From contig NC_049565.1 of assembly GCF_013368755.1 (NCBI RefSeq), positions 4,464,001 through 4,528,000 of the forward strand: DNA of 64,000 bases. The letters run 5' to 3'. The stretch comes from Talaromyces rugulosus (taxonomy: Eukaryota > Ascomycota > Eurotiomycetes > Eurotiales > Trichocomaceae). The notes below the pieces were generated by a model, which was not told the origin of the DNA, did not search any database, and saw only the letters and a program-made list of their open reading frames with translations. This document shows positions 57,095-64,000 of this stretch, one piece after another (position 1 is the stretch's first letter; every line of letters begins with the position of its first letter). The translations under genes were made by a program, and so were the position numbers.

Positions 57095-58255
57095 ATGGCC
57101 ACCAGAGGGATGGTCTGTTCCTACAGGCCGCTTCTGCGCGCAAGTAAGTACTCCTGATCCCTCCCTCCCTCTGCCCTCTGCCCCATATGCCAACATGACA
57201 CCTCAGCATATCCAATGCCGCGACTGCCTCGGCGGACAATATCCTACACGCGAACTCTTCGGGCAGAAGAAGATGGCAGCAAGACGAGTCCTGGCGCCAA
57301 TAAAACGACCATCGAAGCCAGCAAGACGACTCCTGAAGACTCGAAGCTAGACACCACCCCGGGGAGTAGCTCCTCTGTCTTCTCTGCGATGAAAAACGCG
57401 TTCTTCAATAACGGCAAGCCGGTTAAAAAGCCAAAAAGGCCCATGAAACAAGCAGAATTCCAACGCCAAGGTTCGTTGACCTCGGATTCTATTTTTTCCG
57501 ATGCCGCTTCGCCTTTGGGGGGCAATGCTAGTGGTCCTTTGCCAGAAGATGTCGAAGAAGAGGGTACCCTACCGCTCGAACAACGAGAAAAACACACAAT
57601 GAGCATGACTCTCGACCCTAAGCCAAGATCTCGAAAGAGATGGGAACGAAAAATGATCATCAGAGAAGTTCGGAAACGCGGGCGTGTGACAAAGAAAGAG
57701 ACGATCATGGCGACAGAGCGTGATGCTCTAGTCAAGTCTCATTGGTTCAAGACGTCGGTGAAGAAGTTGGTCCCGTTGGCGCGACAAATTCAAGGAAAGA
57801 GCATCGACGATGCTATTTTGCAGATGCAGTTCAGCAAGAAGAAGGCTGCCAAAGACGTGAAGGAGCATTTGGAACACGCCAAGAACATAGCTATTGCGCG
57901 CTACGGTATGGGCCTTGAAAAGCCCGACGACAAGGAGTCCAAAATCCAACCGGTTAACATCATCCTCAAAAGCGGAGACACGAAAACGATCACTAATCCC
58001 TCGGCGATCTATATCGCCGACTCATGGGTGAATCGCGGCCCCTTCCATAGAGAATACGACCATCGAGCACGCGGCAGAATCAACATCATGCGCCCTCCTC
58101 ACACCGGAATATCTGTCGTTTTGAAGGAAGAGAGGACTCAAATTCGTGAATGGAAAGATCGGGAGGCTAGGGCTCTGCGTCAACGCAAGTCGATGCTCTG
58201 GGTGCAATTGCCCAATCGTCCTGTTTCGTCGCAAAACCAGTACTATAGCTGGTAA
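57095..58255 (+). CDS. MRPL22: Mitochondrial large-subunit ribosomal protein uL22m
   Basis: Component of the mitochondrial 54S subunit near the peptide exit tunnel. Exons 57095-57143 and 57207-58255; 365 aa. The first exon encodes MATRGMVCSYRPLLRA and continues into TYPMPRLPRRTISYTRTLRA, an Arg-rich presequence. An ATG within exon 2 (57215) would drop the first 19 residues. The L22 domain occupies about residues 200-335: HWFKTSVKKLVPLARQI, SIDDAILQMQFSKKKAAKDV, HLEHAKNIAIARYGM, YIADSWVNRGPFH and HRARGRINIMRPPHTGISVVL. The last of these is the tunnel-facing L22 loop and strand. Between presequence and domain is a fungal-specific Lys-rich linker. Confidence 0.9.
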
Positions 58256-58778
58256 ACTTGACCGGCTGTACGGGTGGATTGGCGTTGCTATGTATAATTA
58301 AAGTCGTGCTTGCATTTTAGCTCTCATTTCCTTTCATCTGTTGGATCCTGCAGTATAAGACTATCCAGACGAGCTTTTGGGCTGTACTATAGAAATAAGT
58401 ATTGGAATGTTTTGGAAGTATTCGAAATCTTTGGTATTCTCTTTCTAGACATTTTTACTCGGTGCCCGATTAGTACCTCTGACAAGATCCATCGGCTCAC
58501 TGTCAGCCTCGTCGGTGAAACATTCCTACAGCGAGGCACCGCTCCCTTTTTACCCACCTTTCTTTTTTTTTTTTAAATTTCTCAAATTCCTCAAGTTCCC
58601 CAAAAGTGGACAAGAACTACTTGCCAATTTTGTCTTTGTGACATTGACAACACAATATCCTAGCAATCAACCACCCCACTTAAGCACCCATCCACGCTCC
58701 TTGTAACACCGGTCATCCAGATGAGAATTTTGGCCGTGTGTGTCACCCTCAAAAGGAGCCAAAGAGGCAGCTCGAACC
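58256..58778. promoter_or_regulatory. MRPL22 3' end and promoter of the next gene
   Basis: No gene seen. The downstream open frame extends up to 58740 but from a GTG, so the first ATG (58779) is taken as start. An upstream exon cannot be excluded. Confidence 0.45.
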
Positions 58779-59792
58779 ATGTCATCGGACACTCACCGTA
58801 CTAATGGCGAGCAGTTTGCTGCCATGGGCTATCATGCTTCTTCTGCCTATGCCTCACATCAACAACAACAACAGCAACATCCCGGCTCAGGCTATCCTGA
58901 TTTTTCTGCAAGGCCAGTTTTCAATTCTCAAAGAAACATTAGCTCGGGTACACAACAACCTGTGGGGCAATCGCGGTCAGGGTCGAGTGCACTGGGGATT
59001 TTGGCAGATGTGGCTCTGGCTGGAGGCGGTATTCCTAATTTTTCCACTACTCAACCAAATGTCCCGCAAACTACTACAGGACATGTGCAACCTAGGGGCA
59101 CTTCAACTACAATGAGCATGAACATGAACACACATCCTCCAGTTTCCCATTCCACTGGTCTTCCTCCGGCGATGTACTTCACTCCGCCGGCCACGGCTGA
59201 ATACACTCAAAACAGATCCGCCAATCCTGCTACTGTTCCTGGAAATACCTATCCCTGGACACCTCTCACCAGTACTATTATAGGTTCGAGCCCCTTTGCA
59301 CATCCTCCCAACCACAATAATCAACTCCCGTCCATATTCGAAACCGCTGCGGGTCTTCGGTCCTTTGCCATGTCAGGTGCTTCCAGTATCAGACCTCGAT
59401 GTGTGAATAGGACTATCACCGGCTCAGAGTCTCGACCTTCTTCTTTTTCTTCAGCCGCAGTTAAGAAAAAGTCTAGCTATATCATTGAGCAGATGGAAAA
59501 AGTCGACAAGGTGGAAAAGGACAGCGTTGGGCGGGTTAGAGACAGAACAAATTATTTTGCCTACTCTCAGGCTCAGGCGGATACTGTTACTTCTGCTGGA
59601 GATTCTGAAGATGATACTCACGACGATGAGGGAAAGGAGAAGGGTGCTGTGAAAAGTGAGCGAGAGTCGACGCGAGACAGACCTGGGGATAAATACGTGA
59701 GAATGTTTCAGGGGCCGGAACAGCAGAGATATGAGGAGGCAATGTTGGAAATCCTCGATGGTATGGAACTGCCTCGGTCATCTGATCAATGA
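58779..59792 (+). CDS. Disordered fungal protein, unknown function
   Basis: Single exon from ATG 58779, 337 aa. I do not recognise a family. The N-terminal 220 residues are Ser/Thr/Gln/Pro/Asn-rich with a Gln run (HQQQQQQHPG) and a Met/Asn repeat (MSMNMNTHPP). The C-terminal third is charged and helix-prone (KKKSSYIIEQMEKVDKVEKD ... DKYVRMFQGPEQQRYEEAMLEILDGMEL) and is the most likely conserved part. No signal peptide or membrane helix. The composition suggests a regulatory or scaffold protein, but function is unknown. Confidence 0.6.
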   Translation: MSSDTHRTNGEQFAAMGYHASSAYASHQQQQQQHPGSGYPDFSARPVFNSQRNISSGTQQPVGQSRSGSSALGILADVALAGGGIPNFSTTQPNVPQTTTGHVQPRGTSTTMSMNMNTHPPVSHSTGLPPAMYFTPPATAEYTQNRSANPATVPGNTYPWTPLTSTIIGSSPFAHPPNHNNQLPSIFETAAGLRSFAMSGASSIRPRCVNRTITGSESRPSSFSSAAVKKKSSYIIEQMEKVDKVEKDSVGRVRDRTNYFAYSQAQADTVTSAGDSEDDTHDDEGKEKGAVKSERESTRDRPGDKYVRMFQGPEQQRYEEAMLEILDGMELPRSSDQ

Positions 59793-59980
59793 GGGAAATC
59801 TCATGCAGAGAAATTGAGGGAAGAGAAAGAATTTTAGATTCGATACGCACGATTGAGATGACAGCAAAGGGGGACGCTCTTTTGATTACGGTGCCCAGGA
59901 GTCGAAGAATTGGAAAAGAAAAAAAAGGATCGAAAGTGTATTTATATCTTCTATTAAAACCAATGAACAGCTAATTAATT

Positions 59981-61274
59981 CTAAACGTGCCCTTCCAACG
60001 TAATCTGTATCGACCCCCCAGCTCTCATCGGATCCTCTTTACACTTGGGAGCCCTCGTAGGCGGCTCAATCTCCCTCTGAGGCTCCCTCCCGACAACTTT
60101 CTCTGCCTTAACAAGAACTGGAATAACCCCTCCCGTCTGCAGCCCAAACCGACGATGACCAACAACCTCCAGCACGGACGTGATAGCGCCCGAATGCGCG
60201 GTAAACGAGACAAACTGGTTGTCATCGTGCGCAAACACGTCGTCGAGGAACCGCTTGAGGCGCGTGTCACGAGCGCTGTCGGACTCTCGCAGCTCTGCAT
60301 CCCAGAGGGGATCGGTTTCGGCAAAGCCTGGCTCGATGATGTATTGGGGGTATTCGGAAGCAATGGCGGATTTGGTGGAGCGGCGGTCGCAGGTGTGTAT
60401 CCCGAGGGTTTCTCGGACCATCTTGAAGTGTTATTAGTATTTTGAATAGTATAAGAAGAGTGAAAATATAGGTTTACCTCTTTGACCACCGGTCTAAATG
60501 GCCTGACAATATCCTTGTCCAACCCGTCAAACGTGATAAACGCTGTCTGCAGACACCGGTTCAACGGACTAACATAGAACGACTCTGGAAAAGGGATTTT
60601 GTTTTCAATCTGCTTGCGCCATGCATTGTGCGCAGTCTGGGCCTGCGATCTGCCGACCTCTGTCAAGCGTGCGTCGTCCCAGGATGAGGTCTCGTTGCCG
60701 TCGAGAAGAGACCAGTAGCACTTGCATAGTTAGTACGAAATATCAATTTTTTTTATATAAAAGAAACTCACATCCCAAGCATCCGTCCCATACCAGGATT
60801 CAGCAACATTGTGAAACCCTTCTCCATGCCTCCCCATATACAGCACTTTGTACTGCACATCCGGACCAGCCTGCGCATTCATCGCTCGCACCTGGACCTC
60901 GAAGCGTTCCCACTGAGTCTTCTTTGTAGTACTCTCAGTCTCCGTCTCAGTATCGACGTCATCGTATGTGCGATTGATAAGGCCGAAATTAGAAGATACC
61001 TAATGTGTGAATCACACACTCAGAAATAAATCTTTGGCTTGGAAGGAAGGGGAACGTATACATAGTCGAATTTCTTTGGATCGGTGCTCTCGTCGTCCTG
61101 CAGGAAATACTCTTTTACAGTAGAGTACCGTATATACGATTCTGAAACTGCATTGTCTGAATACGCAGAACCTGTCATTTTTATTAATTGTGCCAGCGAT
61201 AGTACGGCGAAAAAGAATGAAAGGCTGCTCGGTCTGTTGTTAGGAAGAAAGTGTGCAAGGAGAGATCGAGTCAT
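59981..61274 (-). CDS. Histidine phosphatase (phosphoglycerate-mutase-like) family protein
   Basis: Exons in transcript order: 61274-61062, 60999-60772, 60720-60478, 60421-59981; 374 aa. The catalytic RHG motif is in LYMGRHGEGFHNVAE, so the nucleophile His is present. A second-half GAITSVLEVVGHRR and SFTAHSGAI supply the other conserved His. WDARLTEVG-like DDARLTEVGRSQA and FYVSPLNRCLQTA are also family-typical. The layout matches fungal Pmu1/YOR283W-like enzymes rather than glycolytic mutase. Starting at 61274 the N-terminus is hydrophobic (SLSFFFAVLSLAQLI) and could be a signal peptide or anchor; an alternative ATG at 61178 removes it. Substrate unknown. Confidence 0.85.
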
Positions 61275-61613
61275 ACATAATAACTACAGCAACACGGAAA
61301 AGCTGTTTAAAGAAAGACAGGTTTTGTTCCTTGTTTAAATAATATGCATAATTGGGTCCTGTGTCGCGATGTTTCTCGATATCGATGTCGTGGTTCATGT
61401 TGCGTTGTCGGAGTTGGAGATCTGAGTGGGCGGGGCCGACTTCAGGGATGTAGTAGCGCCATGTCTGATCACAACACGCCTGGAGCAGCAACTGAATTAA
61501 ATACTCCCTTCTAGACTACCTGGATAGAAAAATTAATTGTGAAGAAATCAATGGTCAATAGGCAGTGGCCTGAATTATCTATCAATCTATCTATATATCT
61601 ATATACATATACT
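61275..61613. promoter_or_regulatory. Promoter of the histidine phosphatase gene
   Basis: No gene seen. Contains TCTATCTATATATC-like low-complexity sequence at about 61577-61610. Confidence 0.5.
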
Positions 61614-64000
61614 CTAAATATTTGTGCAGGAAAGCGAAAAAATGTCTTCCCAGTCCTGGATGACCTTGGGTAGCACGTCCTGAATATGTATCGCATCAGA
61701 GACCAACGAAACCCCAGCAGAGGTATCGTTCTGCCACCCCAGCTCCCATTCCAACAGCTCAGCGTTGAAATCGGCCTGGTCGTAATCCGCAGGACCGGTT
61801 TTCGCCAGGTAGTTAATAAACCTCTCCCAGCGAGGAATGTAGTAAGAAGAAACGAGGCCGGACCAGGATTTGGACGCGTAGTCGCTAATCTGTCCGGTGG
61901 GGCCCCAGAGGGTGATTTGGTTGCGGGCTTCGTACTCGAAAAATGCCTCGAGATTCTCCTGCCCGGCAGCAGAAGCTCGGGCGGCTGAAGTCCAGGTGGA
62001 TAAACGAAAGTGTGGATTTGTTTGGAGAACGTTGTCTAGCGCCCATAAAAGATTGATGAGCTTTTTGCCTGTGGCGCGGATCTTCAATGCGCGGTGCGAT
62101 CCTGTTGATCGGGTGGTGGTTGTGTTGTAGGCCGAGATTAAATCTTGGTAGAGCGGATTGAAAGCGTTGGCGAGGACCTGGCGGGACATGTCGACCAGGT
62201 CATAGTCGTACGCTGGGTTGGCCCAGAGAGAAGGTTCTTGGAACGCCGCGCCGTAAAACAGATCCCAGGCGCGCAGCATGTCATCCGGATTGTAATTGAT
62301 TGTGGTCGGATGGTGGCCAGTGCGGTTGAGGAGGCCGGTCGTGCTAGGAACCAGCTCCAGGATAGACTTGGATACTGCATTCGATGTCAGGTTGGTATTG
62401 TTGTACACGGTGCTTCGCAAAGTATCCCATGCCAAATAGACGTTGTCAGGAATCGACTGGCTACCAGCATATCTCGCCGTCACCCAGTTGCGAAAGTACG
62501 AGTCAGTTTCAATAGGCGTCTCACTCCAGGCCTGATCGAGAAGAAGGTCGTACACGACCTCGTTGCCTTCTTGACCTTCCATCGACAGCCCGAATCCAAC
62601 CAGCGAGCTCGAATTGTGCAAAGCAGCAATCGGGTTCGCCGTGATGTTCATGACCTGACCGTAAAAGCCCATGTTGCCACCGTAGCCGTGGAGTTCGCAC
62701 CAAATCCACGGCTTGCCGTAGTAAGAATTTGTGCGTTGCCATTGCGGTTGGGATTCTGACACAAGGTCCAATATCAACATGTCGCTGTCAACCGGCACGC
62801 CCCCTAGATAAGCTTCTATGCGGTCGTTTGTCCAGAATTCTGTATTACTCGCGAACAGCCATCCTTGCATGACCCAGATCGCACTAGGGTCGGCAGCTTT
62901 GAGAGCATCCCAGTTGCCGCGGCTGACATTACGAAGATAGTCGGCGTCGCCAGAGAACGGATTGTTCTCGTTGAATTGATCGAGCGTATAGAATTGTGTA
63001 ACATTGCCGTAAGCAGCTGTCTGCTTGGAAATAAAGCTTTTCTGCAGCTGGGTAAAACGGGGATCAAGTGGATCCATAAAGGTGTCGTTTGTCCACTGAG
63101 TCGGAAATTTCTCCCATGTCGATCCATTGACCACGTTCGCCTCAGGGAACACGCGTGAGATGGCCCTAGGAACAAAACCTGGGAAAGCCGGCAAGATCGG
63201 GGTCATGCCGAGGTCGACCATGCGCTTAACAATCTTCTTCTGCAATTCAAACTGGCTATCAACCCAAGAAAGGGGCAAGGATCCGTTCCAGGAGCCTTGA
63301 ATATTGCCCAGATGGTTCCACGCCTCAAAGGGCGGGCCGCTGAGAAAGTCCAGGATTTCATCATCTGTCAAGCCGATTTCCTGAAACACCTCAACAAAAA
63401 TCTTCTCGACGCCAATCCACGCCAGCGGCAGATTAATGCCGCGGAGGGCCATCCAATCTAGCTGCAGCTCCCAGTCCTCCCAGGTCCAGAAAGCGCTGGT
63501 ATAGGATGTCGTGACTGGAGGGAGGGGTGAGTCAGCGATGGCACAACACAGCAGGGACCGAAGCCGAAGCCTTACCCGTGTTGAAATGGTATCGATACGG
63601 CACGATGCTGGACCCCGTCAAGGGCGCCGACAGGTGTGGCAGCGGGTCTGACGCGAGATCCAGCCGGTTCCCGATATACCAGTAAAGATCGACATGGGCG
63701 ACATCAGTTAGATAGCGGTGCAGTCTAGCCAAAAATAACTTAGCGATACTGTTCCTCAAGCCTGCAATGGGATGCGATTTTTTTTTTTTGGAGTTCCTTA
63801 CCCCGTGGCGAGCGCGCTCAAGGAGTTACCCTCAACTTTGACTTTGCCGCCGTGGGCAGTGGAAACGGTGTAGGCATCGCTGCTTCCGGCGGAGCTGGCA
63901 TTTGCAATGCTGAATTCAAACGAGTGAACGTGCTGTGGAAGCCGGCGATGGACGAGAGCCTCGATTCCAGCGGTCGAGGGCGAGCTGGCCACAACGGCCG
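61614..64000 (-). CDS. GH89 alpha-N-acetylglucosaminidase (5' partial)
   Basis: Secreted or lysosome-type glycosidase that removes terminal alpha-linked GlcNAc. Visible exons in transcript order: >64000-63802, 63724-63576, 63514-61614; about 748 residues. Compared with human NAGLU (743 aa), only the signal peptide and a few residues should be missing. Family landmarks in order are ALATGLHRYL (across an intron), FWTWEDWELQLDWMALRGINLPLAW, MTPILPAFPGFVP, TLDQFNENNPF (catalytic Glu, codon 62967-62969), LILDLVSESQP, WCELHGYGGNMGFYG and LSMEGQEGNEVVYDLL, which carries the second catalytic Glu. Several NxS/T sites suit a secreted protein. Identification is firm. Confidence 0.93.

Overview
The window is nuclear DNA of a filamentous ascomycete (Pezizomycotina). 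Support comes from dense protein-coding genes with short spliceosomal introns (mostly 48-83 nt, CTAAC/CTAAT-like branch sites), fungal Zn2Cys6 regulators, a RpdA-type histone deacetylase with a long C-terminal tail, and a NudC of exactly 198 codons. The proteins look most like Eurotiales (Aspergillus/Talaromyces-type), but the species is inferred, not shown. I saw no tRNA, rRNA, CRISPR array, prophage or recognisable transposon.

Layout. 1-19.7 kb is a block of housekeeping genes: TIM50 (cut at the window start), RPN11, RPD3/rpdA, RPL23, nudC, mitochondrial AspRS, mitochondrial TyrRS and MSH6. 19.6-23.6 kb has a small basic protein with two SUMO-consensus sites, a TMEM70-like mitochondrial membrane protein and a secreted glutaminyl cyclase. 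23.8-29.2 kb is more accessory: a YeeE/YedE (TsuA-like) thiosulfate-type transporter divergent from a MOT1-type molybdate transporter, then a PhyH-family dioxygenase and a small disordered protein. 30.0-41.4 kb holds a Zn2Cys6 regulator, UTP15, a Dal5/TNA1-type MFS transporter, a second Zn2Cys6 regulator and a SnoaL-like protein. 42.4-64 kb returns to mostly conserved cell-biology genes: an Inn1/Fic1-like C2 protein, a Cys/His-rich protein I cannot name, a claudin/SUR7-like tetraspan protein, PRP24, MRPL22, an unknown disordered protein, a histidine-phosphatase-family protein and a GH89 alpha-N-acetylglucosaminidase cut at the window end.

How the genes relate. Most neighbours are functionally unrelated. 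Five genes serve mitochondria (TIM50, AspRS, TyrRS, TMEM70-like, MRPL22). Two neighbourhoods may be functional units: the divergent TsuA-like/MOT1 pair, both predicted to carry sulfate-like oxyanions, and the MFS transporter with its neighbouring Zn2Cys6 regulator, where the MFS promoter carries a CGG-N7-CCG inverted repeat of the type such regulators bind. No clearly new multi-gene system is evident. The most unusual single points are a GC-AG intron in the second regulator, the oxyanion transporter pair and the unnamed Cys/His-rich protein. Exon coordinates were worked out by hand from splice signals and reading frame and have not been checked against transcripts.
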